A stretch of DNA of 64,000 nucleotides from Pterobdella sp. o SKG-2022 (taxonomy: Eukaryota; Annelida; Clitellata; Hirudinida; Piscicolidae): positions 27,815,387 through 27,879,386 of the forward strand of contig OZ038321.1 in assembly GCA_964035795.1 (NCBI GenBank). Direction: 5' to 3'. The notes beneath the pieces are model-generated. The model saw nothing but the letters and a program-made list of their open reading frames with translations, did no database searches and was not told the origin of the DNA. Made by a program: the position numbers and the translations under genes. Of the stretch, positions 22,289 through 35,779 are shown in pieces (the stretch's first letter is position 1; every line of letters starts with the position of its first letter).

Positions 22289-23869
22289 CTGAAATTGGAA
22301 AAAATTATAAGACGATAGAGTGTAAGAAATAATTTTTTTGGTTTCGATGGATATCTAAAAATATTCATTATATAATGTTTCCTAGAGAAACCATAGATCT
22401 TTAGAAAATGAAAAAATGATAAAATATAATTCTGGGCTGATGAGTATATAGGTTACTCCAATCTTTTTCTTCAATATTTCAAAACTCATTTTTCTGGAAA
22501 ATCTACCAAAGACTAATAAAAGATTTGTTCACAGGAACAAAAAGCTGTAGATGTTTCTTGCACAAGACCGCACTGTCCAAGCTTTCATTAGAATTGGCGT
22601 TTTCTAATTTCTAATAGCCATTTATCATATGTTCATTTTCACGTTTATTTTCGATAATGGATGTGCTGGTAATATATTGTTCTTCTCAATCGAGAATTAG
22701 TTTTGTTGTAGCACTCAACTTCAAATATGTTTTTATAGTTTTGTATTTAGTGTTTAATTGTATGTTTGAAACAAGAGTTTGTTGGTTTGAATAACAGTTA
22801 TAGTGATTCAAAACACTTGTTATATTTTGTTTGAGATCTTCAGATAAGATTATTACAAATCAACATAATAATAATAAAAAAACTAAAATCATATTTTTAA
22901 AAATGTTTAATTGTAAAAACAGAATTATGCGAAGATTAAGCAGAAGTGTGCAAACTGACTGATAACCGCTTGCGAGCTTGCATTATGATAAAATTAATAA
23001 AACGAGCCATAGTTTTTAATCAAATGCTTTCTACCTTTTTGTGGAATTCCTGTAAAAAAATTAAAAAAAAAAGCAAAAATGGAATTTTTTATATGAAACA
23101 TTTAACTAATTTCAGGTTTAAAAAAAATGGATAAAAACAAATAAAAAAACATGAATTTAAAAAAAAAAATGAACAATTTAAAACAAAATAAGCTTAATCT
23201 AAAAGTTTTGACATTTTATAAGTTATAACGTTCAATTTGCAGCTTTTAAATCTTTACGAGTATCTGCTTCTATCTGATAAGTCAACCAAATTCGCCATTA
23301 TTAGCTGTTTTTGTTCATTTCTACCACAGTTGAAACTCAGCTACTTTGGGTATTGAAGGCTGTTTATAGAATCTTAAATCACACAACACATTGGATTGGC
23401 GTTTTCACAGAATGTTTTGCAATAGAGTAGTTTAAAGCTACAGGATTTCTCACGAAAATGTTTGATAAACGCAAAACTTCTATTAAAAAATGTTCGTCGG
23501 AATCCTCTTAAAAGCTATTTTCATTAGCAAATGATGAAAATTTTTTGAAATTGAGAAATTTGAATGATTGGAAATTAAAATATGACCAGAATTCAAAAAT
23601 TTTTTCATTATTTATGTTTCCAATTGCTTTCATCGTCCTATCAAAAAAAATTTTAACTTTTTCTATTGTGAATCTTTTTTGAAATGAAACGTGCATCGTA
23701 AAGTGATTTATTTCATAAAAAATGCAAAAACCTTTTAAAAAGTAAGAATAAATTAAGTTTTTCAAAAATACAAACAAAACTCCATTTAACTGAAATCTCT
23801 GCATTCAAAAACCTGAAATTAATTGAGAGTATTATTAATCAAAGGGGAAACAACGACTTAGAACCGCAT

Positions 23870-23935
23870 GAAGATGAAGTCAGATCATTGTGTTGGGAGC
23901 ATTGATGGGGCACGATATGACACCCGGTTAAGTTT
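23870..23935 (+). pseudogene. Possible trace of a PIF/Harbinger-like transposase
   Basis: A short frame reads SDHCVGSIDGARYDTR, resembling the C-(V/I)-G-(A/S)-IDG motif that opens the DDE_4 domain of Harbinger transposases. A stop lies upstream in the same frame and nothing else of the domain is visible. This is weak motif-only evidence. Confidence 0.2.
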
Positions 23936-23939
23936 TAAA

Positions 23940-26900
23940 TCAATAGGAGAAAATCATTTTTGATCATGTTGTATTATTAAAAGTTTGATAAATCTCTGAT
24001 ACTTGTCACGTAGATGGACACGTCAAAATGTATACATAATAATAAATCTATAGTCAAAATACTTATTATTAATCCGAATTCTTAAAATATTAGCTGTCTT
24101 GTATTGTGATTGTCCTTATGTATCAAAAATCGAAAATCAACCGAATGACGAAATATTATCAATTGTTTGTCGATGGGGAGTGTTGATTAGAACTTTTCAG
24201 ATTCAGTATTACCTTCATCATAACAATCCTTATATTTGTGTTATGATGATTTTAAGTAGCCTTGGATTACCAGGTTTTTAAACTTTTAAAAAAAATAAAT
24301 AAAAAATGTATTTTTAAAAAAACAAAACAACAAAAAAGTTTGTTTCCAATATAAAAACTTTTGTAAAAAAAGATTGGCTTTCCATGCTTGCTCCATGCAA
24401 CATCAACACACCACATCGCATTCAAATAGATTGTCACTTTTTATAAATCTACATATTCATCAAGAAGTATTTGATTAGTATTTATTATTGAATATGTGAT
24501 TCAATCAGAAAAAAACTCATTTTTATTTGGAATAAAACATGAAGGTTAAAAATGACTGTTGAAATTTATAAATATTTTTCATTTTTCAAAACATAAATAG
24601 CATTAGAGATAATATAATTGTAGTCAAACATAGAAGATATAACGGCGAAAAATATGATAAAAAGAGAAAAAATGGAGGTTCAGACTTGCTGAAATAATAA
24701 ACCCCGGTGTAATTATTTCTTGTCATTTATCAACTTCTCTATTCTATTTACATCAAAATATCTTTGCACGGCTTGTGTTTACCTTTTGGGGCAGCTTTTA
24801 AATTTGAAAACTACGTTTAAAAATTGATTTTTAATGCATGAGAATAATAATAATTTATATATGTTGGAAATGAAAAAAAAATAAATGCAACGGAACTTTG
24901 AAACAATCAAGCCTTCATAGTTGAATATTTTATAAATCAAAATCGACCAATCAGTAGCTTAAAACACACGGTTCAATCGGTACTTTGAAAACATAATATA
25001 AAACCCGAAACATCATTGGATGTTGTTGTTTTTGCTTCTCAAGACCTTGCATTTATTCATAAAAACAATTCATTCAATGAAACATACTAAGGAATTTCGT
25101 CTATAGTAGCCTTCAGGTTGTATTTATGGTCAAAAGCACCTAGAGTTGTTGAACAAAATAGTGTTTATAATTTTTCATTACTTTATTATTTCATGCTTTT
25201 ACAGTTTATTTCTACGTAATAAACAATCCGCTTATAGACGAAGTTGATGTGGTAGGATGACTTGCAAAATAACATAGCAATTAACAATTATAATCTGAAC
25301 TCCCCTAAGTTTGTTACTATCTGCACATATAGACATAGAACGTTATAAATTCATAAATAATATACAGCCATTAATTCATACACGTATAAAGTATTAGTTT
25401 TAGTTTTATAATGAAGTGAGAGAGGTTGGAGTAAGAGATTAGTTGAGTGTGTTTACTTAAAAAACAGTTCACTGTGCATAATGCGATTATAGATGGATTG
25501 ATCAAGTTTCCAATGATAAATAACAAAAAAAGGTGTTATATGTAATAATAAGAATAATAATAATTTTAATAGTTGTAAAATAAATGGAAATAAAAATCAG
25601 CTATGCTGAAAGATGAATATAGATGAAAAAATAAAACTTATAGAGAAAGCAGTAATAATTAATATGAATGAAAATGATAGTAATTATCATAAAAAAAAAT
25701 GGCTATTATTAAAATACTTTCAAAAATTACAAATACTTGATGATATGTTTAAAAGTAATGGCATAACATTCATATGATTCAAAATAAGAGACTCAAATGA
25801 AACAGTGCACGGTGTGGATTTTCAATAGAAAGCTAGCTTATAATGCATGAATGCACATAAATTAAAATTCTATTGGAAGATTTCTATTGAAACACCGAGC
25901 TTCTAATGCATGTAAAAGAATTCAACTATAACTATTAAAGAAATTTCACAAATAACTGCCAAAAAATTGAAAGATAGTAGTTATATGATTAAATGAAAAG
26001 CTACTCGGAACATAGTTAAGGTGTAATAGAAATAAAAACTAAATGTGGTAAAGCCAATAGGAGCAAATAAACGAGCTGCTAGAAAACAGAACAGATTCAA
26101 ACTGTAATTATCAGGCTACAATCTGTAATTCCAAAAATAATGGTTGATAAGAAAACATATATTTTCAAAGTTTTATTTCGAAATTTTGATTTTAGTGTGT
26201 TTTTTAGCGCAAAATTTTAGAACTAGAGTACTCTAAAAATTAATTTAAATGAATGGATAATTGTTTAAAAGTAGAAACATTTGAAGTTATTGAAAAAAAA
26301 TTTCGTATGAAAAAAATGGCTGCAATGAATTATGTCGGGAGTAACAGTTCAAATTCTTATATTATCAGCAATAATGTTTAACAGTAGTTATTTATGTGAT
26401 ACATACAACTACTTTTTCAATTTTATTCGTACGAATAACTAAAGTATTTTTCTACATTTTTGTTTTTTCCACTTTCCAGCTTGTCAATCAACTCAGCTTC
26501 TCAAAAATATACAACGCGCTGATGTTTCTAAAGTTTTTGTCAAATATGACAGCTTGCAAATAAACTTTGCAAAATATCAATTATCATTCTCATACCTGAG
26601 TTTTGGTTGTAACAAGTAACTATTTAACTCTTTAACTAGACTTTGCAACAGAGCTTTAACAACAATAAAAAAATGTTTAAATTATTAAACGCTAGTTTAC
26701 TCGAAAGCAAAAACCATTTTCTTATACCAAAAGTGGATTTTTGAACCAGTATCCACGAATAAGTTTATAATAATATCCAAAAAAACATTTATCTTGTTAT
26801 TCTGCCATGGCCTGCTTCCAGTGGAATATTTTCGAAAAGACCATCGATTTGGAAATCTTACGATGAATCTTGTGGACACTATAATCCACCCATGTGCTGT

Positions 26901-28350
26901 TGTCTGGAACAATAATTACTCTGATGGACATTTTATAAGAAAATTGATCAAAATTTTCATACTTTTTATTCAAAAATTCAAACAAAAACGCTGAGAGTTT
27001 CAAGGGGAAGCAAAATCTATGAAAAGTATTGGAAGGATTTAAAGCGAAACTAAAATTTCAATAAAAGTGCCAAAATTCATTATATTTCTTAAAATATTTA
27101 TTCAGTTCAACAAAATTATTTGTTTATTTATATAAGTGCTCAAGATGATATTAAAACAAGTTGGAAGAACAAAGAGAATCAAAACTTAAAAATAGGTGGC
27201 AATTTATTAAAAAACGTGTGAAAGTTTACACAAAAATCACAATTTTTTTTAGTGGATTGACCCTTCTCAAAAAAAAAATTTTTTGAAAAATTTTGAAATA
27301 AATTTCAAATTATATTTAGAACGTTATCTTTATTTATTATTCGAGCAGAAATTACTCCCCGTGGAAGGTAGATGCTTTTGTATATCAAAAACGACATGAA
27401 ATATTCTAAAAAAAAATTATTTTTTTAAAATTAAATAAAAATAATATACAATATAAATTGTAAATTGATTATTACAATTAGCTTTTGACAGGATTTTAAT
27501 CAAAAAGCAAATCTCCAAGCCCCAAATTTTAAAACATTCTAAAATTGATGCGAGTGATTTTTCACCGAATGTTCTGGTAATTTCGTTCAAACTACACCTT
27601 TCCATAGAAATATCGCACTAAAACAGAGTAGGTTCAAAATATTTTGCGTTGAACAAAATTATATAGTGTAGTAAAAAGATATGAAAAATAAAAATATATA
27701 TTTTTTTGATTTTTCAATGCTAATGTTTGTGAGAATAATTAGATAAAAATTCTACTTACATAAAACAGGCAGTAGTCTACTGACTGAGAGTGTAAAAATA
27801 GCAAGTTGTCTGGGTTTATATCATTATGATGAAGAAATCTCCATAACTGCCTTCTTATTCTTTCTAGATTTCTCAGAACTATAACTATACTATAACAAAC
27901 ATGGGATTTTGTGAAAATTTCTAAATCAACGTTTTTAATCAGTTCTCAATGAAAATACATAACGTTTTCAGCAAAAGTTTCCAGACAAATATTATAAATT
28001 ATAGCAATAAATTTTTTTAGAAAATTAAAATCGAAAGCCATAAAATGAGCTTGAGTATGTTTTGGCAACAAAAATATATATTATATAAGCTTTCAATTGG
28101 GCCATATTTTAAAAGAATCTTTTCAAAGCGTTTTGAAATGCTTTGAAAATAAAATAAACGACTTTACTATATTTTGCTCTAATAAAATCAATTTTCTCTA
28201 ATACAAACTCTAATTTCGATGGAGTTTTTCAGAAAAATTTGCAATAACTTTTATACAAGCGTAGATGCAGTGCTCAGCTGGTTGCGAAAATCTCATCCAT
28301 TAAAGAGCTAATAGTTTAAATTGACTTTTACTGTTATTAAATGTTAACTG
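23940..28350. other. AT-rich DNA, nothing recognised
   Basis: Opposing short open frames overlap at 26,697-27,003, but neither resembles a known protein. Confidence 0.5.
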
Positions 28351-28357
28351 ATTTTAT

Positions 28358-28675
28358 TCAATGCTGGATTTTTGCTTCCATGGATGAGTTGACGAAATGT
28401 GCTGTGAGCATTGCTTCTAGGGATTGTGAGGCAGAATACCACTTTCCTTCGTTTTTGAAGTAGATTTTTGTGTGCGTGTGTATATAGATACTAATTCTGT
28501 TTTGTGGACCTATTTGCAAGTGTGAAAGTTTTCTATTATTAACGAGGCAAGTTGCTTTGGTGACGAGGTTAAACGCGAGTAATAAAGAAGGGTTGAAACG
28601 CTCTAATAAAATAGCAATTTTTATATAGCTGAAAATTTCACACCTAAAAAGTTGCTTGTCTTCAAAGCTTCTCAA
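28358..28675 (-). CDS. Unassigned open frame, 105 codons
   Basis: A minus-strand ATG frame ending SLEAMLTAHFVNSSMEAKIQH. Its composition is somewhat less AT-rich than its surroundings. A second minus frame (29,069-28,788) lies just upstream and contains a possible acceptor (cacgcag). No homology recognised; it could be chance or a decayed gene. Confidence 0.15.
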   Translation of the reverse strand: MRSFEDKQLFRCEIFSYIKIAILLERFNPSLLLAFNLVTKATCLVNNRKLSHLQIGPQNRISIYIHTHTKIYFKNEGKWYSASQSLEAMLTAHFVNSSMEAKIQH

Positions 28676-31600
28676 AATGTGGTTAAATATTTGACATATT
28701 TAATTTAATTTAGAACAAACCATAAACTTCGCTTAAAATATTGAATTTCTAATCTTTTATGACACTTTCAAAATCACTTTTCATTTACTAGAAACAATTA
28801 ATCAAAAAAAAAATATTTTTCATCACCAATATATCAATATTTGCTTGGGAATAGTAGCAAAAGGTAGATAAGAAATATAAATGAATGCAGTTCGAGCCCA
28901 TCTTTGCAGATCTTTTGCAATTCATCACCCAATCAATGCATCGAATTTTCATTGGAAACATAATCAATTGCATAATACGTCCGCACACGCGCTGCAGACC
29001 TTTTTGGCGCTCAAAAAACTTCCTAGTCTGCGTGAAATAATTCAATTTTGTTAAATGATTTAACAACATCAGCAGAATTTCAGTCGAAAACTTTAAGCTT
29101 TACTCAAAGAAATTTTTTCGGGCAATTTTTGTTTTTATTGGCATCAAAGGGTAAGCCTTACCAGGACAACACGCCTTGTCAACTTTTTTGAAGTGCCGCT
29201 ATTTTATACTCTAAAAACTGCTCAAAAATTAATTTTTATTCTATATTCAATACAATATTTTAACAACAAAAGAATTTATTTAAGTTTATATAAATGGAGG
29301 TTTTCATGGCTCTAGGTCCATTGAATTCATTAAGAATCTACATAACTACATGTAAAGCTTGAGTATTTGAAGTCTTTTGAGATTTATAGAATATTTCAAT
29401 TTTTAAAATAATTTTCTATTTAAAATATATACTTTTTTTCATGAATATCTAATAAGAAATGGTACTTTTTTTCGAAATGGTTCTTTTATATTCTCCAAAA
29501 GTATAGGGTTGTTTTTATGTAGAATAATTTCAATTAAAGCTTCAATTAATTACGACTCTCTTAAAAATATATCTCTCTTTACAAAATTTTACTTGGTTAG
29601 ACTTGAAATTTTCACCAGAAAAATGTTCAAAACTGTTTTTAAATTTCTAAAATAATTCCAGACCATTGTTGTTGCTTAATAATACTAAATAAAATATTCA
29701 TTTGACCAATGAATAAAAATGAAAAATTAGCATTTATTAAGGTCAAAACTTCAGAGTGAAACGTGCAACTTTGAGAGTATTTGTGGGCGCAGCACGTAGG
29801 AGCCAGAATAAAAAGCCGATTGGAAGCTTAAAATTGACTTTTTCACGTTTTTATTTAAATAAATTTATGGTTTTTGGAGAAGATATAACTCATTCATTTC
29901 TGATAATAAGTTTTTTCATTTCTTTGTAATTCTCATTTTTTCGATTCTTTCTTTTTGAACAAGAATAAATGCGGCATTTTTACAAAGTTCCCAAATCTTC
30001 AAACATTAATTACAGTATATCTTTTAAATATTTTAAAATGCAACTCCATTTATAAAAAGTATTGTTCAAGAGTTGTATTTAAAAACATAAACCGAATGAA
30101 AGATGATTTCGAAGCATCCGACAAAGTTCTGGGTGTGCAGGACTTAATCAAAGGAATAAATCAAAGGAATCTCAAATATTTGAAATTCAAAGATTTATTT
30201 TTTCAACGATTTGCATTATTAAATAAAAAAATTTAAAGAGCTCATGGTGATTTAGAATCACAATGGCACTCACCATCTCAACTAATGTTTCACAGAATAA
30301 ATAATAAGTAACTTAAAAGGAGTATAATGAAATGTAGTGTTTTTTGTTGGAAAGAAGCACACTTTAGAAATTTCAAAGTTTGTTCCAAAAAAATAATTAA
30401 AAGAGGTAATGAAAATTTAAAAAAAAGACAAAAACGCAAAAAATACTTGCTCAAAAGCACTAAACTATGACGTATGATGACTGATGCTTGAAAAAAGAAA
30501 TTGAACTAAAGCTTTTCCTCTTTAACTTGAAAATATAGTTTTTTTTAAATATTTAATTCATCGATTTGAGCTCCACACTGCTTCATGTTCTACTACAGCA
30601 TTCGAACACTATCTTTTTTCATATAATTAATATTGTTTCTTCACGACTTTCAGCTTTCCATACGAAACTTAATGGCTTTTCTCATTACTAAATAGTTTTT
30701 CATGACCCCCATATCACTGTGCGCTTTAAAAATTAATTATAATAAAAACTAATACTAGTAATTTGATGGAAAATTGTCTAATTAATATTTGAAAAAGATG
30801 AAAAATATTATAATTAGAAACATTTCAAATCGACCCAAACAACTTTTACTTTATTAACGACTCTTCTACTTGAACAAACTTTGTATTTTTGTTCCTTCAC
30901 GTTTTGCCTTTCATTTTCAACCTGTCACGCTGTCAAACTTTAGTTTAATAATGCCTATACACTTTTTTCAATATTTCATACTATTGATTTTAATGAGAGT
31001 TTCCGCTAGGTAGAAATATAAAAACCTCTGAGAATATTATCAAATTGAACTTTTTAAAATTTTATTTCGTCATGAATTTTCTATATTTAAAATACCAGTA
31101 TTTGAGAATTTCATTGAACATTTAGTTTGCACTTCGAAAGAAAATTTTGATTTACGATGTTTTATTTGTGATCAAAAGTTTCTAATGAAACTCAGTAAAT
31201 TTTGAATAATATTTGTTAATTCTAAGAATAATTTTTAAAAAACCATCTTGTTTTTGTTTATAAATTAAATGGACATTTAAACATCACAAAATCAATGAAC
31301 CAGCCAATTAACCTACTCTAATAACTCATTCTTGAACACGAAAAATTTGAAATGTTTCATTGAAAGTTTATTTGACAATAAAATAAAATTGATAAATTAT
31401 CGATCGCCTCGCACAATGTTCTGATAACTAAAATAGAGTAGACATGTTCATTGCTGTTTCATGCTCAAACTTAAAGGTCTTTTCAAATTAAGATTTTTGA
31501 TAATTTATCTATAATTTTTCCAATATTTCTTTATTTTTTTATTTCTTTAGGTAATTTCAGTGTTAACAAATGAATTGAAGAGTTATTTTATATTTAATCT

Positions 31601-31932
31601 GTATTTTTGCTTTTTTATCATTATACTTTGCATAACAGATAAGTTCATATCATATTTGTTCTTTAATTAGATTACCTTGTTTGGTATGATAAAATTAAAA
31701 CTGAGAAATTTTCAGATTTAAACATTTTATACTCAAAAAATACATGTTTATTTTGAATTATTGCAAAAATATACAAAAAGTAAAACACACTTCTAAAAGT
31801 GAATCTTTATTTCAAACCCTTAGAATACATAAAAGAACAAAGAAGTACAGATGTGAATTACAACAAAGCACGGAATGATGCAATTTTACTCTCGATACAC
31901 AGTATATGAAGGTAGTTAATATGAAGGAGCCC

Positions 31933-31986
31933 TTAATGTCGCAAGCGATGCTTCTTTAATCCCCGGTATTTCCTTTTATCCATGCA
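31933..31986 (-). CDS. Candidate terminal exon, minus strand (18 codons)
   Basis: After a good acceptor (tatctttctcag) the minus strand reads CMDKRKYRGLKKHRLRH and a TAA, a very basic C-terminus-like peptide. A minus-strand AATAAA lies about 120 nt downstream (plus TTTATT at 31,806-31,811). Joining from the exon at 32,266-32,208 with its strong donor would instead use another frame and stop after three codons. The gene is not recognised. Confidence 0.25.
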   Translation of the reverse strand, partial: CMDKRKYRGLKKHRLRH

Positions 31987-32136
31987 CTGAGAAAGATAAT
32001 AGTTTTTATAAGCAAGTTCAAATATAATTGATTTTGACTTTTTTGAAATTCGAGCTTTATTAAGTGAGTTATTAGCTTGGCAATTCTTTAAAAATGGGTA
32101 TTTAATATTGATGAAAAACTTTCTATCAAAACTCGT

Positions 32137-32266
32137 TCAACTCCAATGCTCTGAGCTCAATATTCCACTTCCATCTCGGCTCAGCTGTCGATCTGAGTTG
32201 TACTCACGCATTCGATGATCATACACCGGTCGCTTCGACCCAGGATCGAAAGGGAAACCTTTGGAT
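32137..32266 (-). CDS. Candidate exon, minus strand
   Basis: The minus strand, after the acceptor aaactgcag, is open from 32,266 to a TGA at 32,139-32,137. It begins SKGFPFDPGSKRPVYDHRM and has clearly higher GC than the flanks. A consensus donor (gtgagt at 32,207) would end it after HRM (59-nt exon, 32,266-32,208). The plus strand has no comparable frame. I do not recognise the protein. Confidence 0.3.
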
Positions 32267-32269
32267 CTG

Positions 32270-34660
32270 CAGTTTGATGGCTTTATATAGAGCTATATAG
32301 ACTGACTTGAAGAAGAGGAAGGATATATTAAAGTAATTTTTTCCTTGTTTTTAGACCATTTTTTAAGAATAAAATAAAGAAAAGAAATGAAATAGGTATT
32401 TTTGTTATATTGTTTTTTTCATCATAAGATCTTAGCCTCCAAATTGTGTCACTATTTTTGCTGAGAGAACTACTATTTCATCAGAGAATTTTTTTGTTAG
32501 AGAATTTGCTTGTCAAAAATTATTATATAGTAAAAACTATTTTTGTGGTGAAGAAATTTGTTAACTTTGGGAGCTATATATAGAGCTTTTAAAAAACTGT
32601 CACTAATAAAGATTTCAAACTCATTTCTTAACATATATATATTTATAAAACAAACCCTCTACTTGAATGATGACTTGATATGAAGTATAAAAAATTACTT
32701 AAACCATAAACCTATATTAAACTAAGCCAATCTATACCTAACCAGACCATCTTGAAACATTCATACTGAACTATATAATACTAATTTTAACACAAAAAAA
32801 ATAAATTGTGCAAAACTAAAATGAATAAGAATATCATGATCTAATGTCGCAAGGAATTCTTGTTGTGTGAAGAATCGTAGGATTGCGTGAAGTGGAGAAA
32901 AAGATGAAAACACAGATTGACTAAGTCATCTCATGTGAATTATTATGCTTTGTGTGTTTCATTGTTTTTTATAGATTTATTTTCTGTTTTTGTTTTTTTT
33001 TTCTTTTATGAAAATCTAGATGTTTACCTGTTTTATTTAGAACTGCACAGATTGCTTTTTGTTTTGATATTTTGAAATAATGGAGCTCCGATGTTTTATG
33101 GTTTGATATTTAGAATATATGAGTTTTTGAAGGTTTTTTTTTCTGGATTTGATATTTTATTTCAAACTTTTTAACGTTAATTACAGTAAATATTTAATGG
33201 TGAATTTTGCATGGATCCTGTCATAAATCTAGTGGAGCATTCTATTCAAATTCAATTTGATTTTTTATGACTTTTTTACACTTGTGAAAACTTTTAACAA
33301 ATAATAGGCAATTTATTATTAATAAATGAAAGTGATAATTTTTGATTTGGTGGCTAAACCTCCTTCCAACATTAAATGCTAAAGTACAGTTTTTTATACC
33401 CGTATATATTTATTAGTTTTGAAGTATTTTTTTGGAATCAATACAAAACGTCTAGTCAGTACAAAACGGTATACAACATTTTTATCTGAGTGAATTTTTA
33501 TGCTGTATTGCATGCTTTTGATTTGAGGATTTCCTAAAAAATGCGAGTCTAAACATCAAATTGGACCTGCACTTTTCAACTTGCGCTTCATTTCTTTGAA
33601 ATTGAAAAAATCTTCATTTCGAAATATTAATATTCAAAACAAAACATTGAAGTTACGTTTTAAGCATTCAAATTGTTTGCGTGGAATAGTTCTGAAAAGG
33701 ATCAAACCCAACTTCAGCGTTACAATTGAACAATCTGAAGCTTAAACTATTCGAAAGTTAGCTGTGTTAAAGTCAAAACGTCTACAAGAGAATGAAATTT
33801 TAATGAATCTTTACTGAAATTAGTATTCAGCCTGCAAACTCTCAATCAGCCAAGCTGAGTATCAACCTCATTTTAACTGCTTTTTGGAAGTTCGAATGTT
33901 GCCATAACTATTCTGCTTTTAAAATTTCTATATATATTTGATTATGAACTGTGATTAAATCATTTTTTCATAAAAGCTTTTCAAAGTTATATCTCTCTCC
34001 GAAACGAAAAGTGTTAGACACATGAAGCAATAGTTAAAACAACTGAAAATGCTGCTGCTACATTTTTTTTTTTTTTGACTCAAAATTAAAATTTCATTTT
34101 GCAACTCAACATTAACTTAAAGTCCAAAAGGCTCTTGAAAAATTTAAGAGCAAGAAACCATCCAAAGTTTACATAACGCTTTGTTAAAAATTTGCAAAAA
34201 AACAAATTCCATTATAAAATTGTATTCCACAAAAAGTTTACAAAATCTAGTCTATTATTAAGAAATTTTTGCTGTGAGGAGGAAGATTTTGAATTATGAA
34301 ATAAAATATAATTCGATTTCACCTTGAGTTGAAGGATACCTTGAATAAAAAGTGAAATTTCATGCATAAAATTAATGGAGATATTTAGTTTTGACAGTTT
34401 AGCAAGATTTTAACTTGAAATTCAAAATATTTCAAGTTTTTAAAAAAACTTTGCACCATTATAGACTCCCATTTGAGTTTAATTTTTTTTAATTTTCAAT
34501 GCGTTTTGTATTTAAATTAAGGCCAATTTTTCTAGAAATGTACCCTCAATAGCAGAAATTTTAATATTGACTGCAACTGCTTTGCATATTCTAGTTATTC
34601 GTTTTTTAATTAAAGGCATGTCACCTTGTTGTAAGGATTTGAAATTTTATTTAATTATTT
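32270..34660. other. AT-rich DNA, nothing recognised
   Basis: No gene, RNA or repeat recognised. Confidence 0.5.
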
Positions 34661-34674
34661 AAGTTACTATTGAA

Positions 34675-35773
<1,099 letters not shown>

Positions 35774-35779
35774 TTAAAA

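Noticed and set aside
22444..22470. ctgatgag as a hammerhead ribozyme core
   Set aside because: No GAAA follows at the right distance and no stem II can form.
31933..32860. Repeated word taatgtcgcaag at about 31,934 and 32,841 as a duplicated terminal exon
   Set aside because: A shared 12-mer is expected by chance many times in 64 kb; the flanks do not match.
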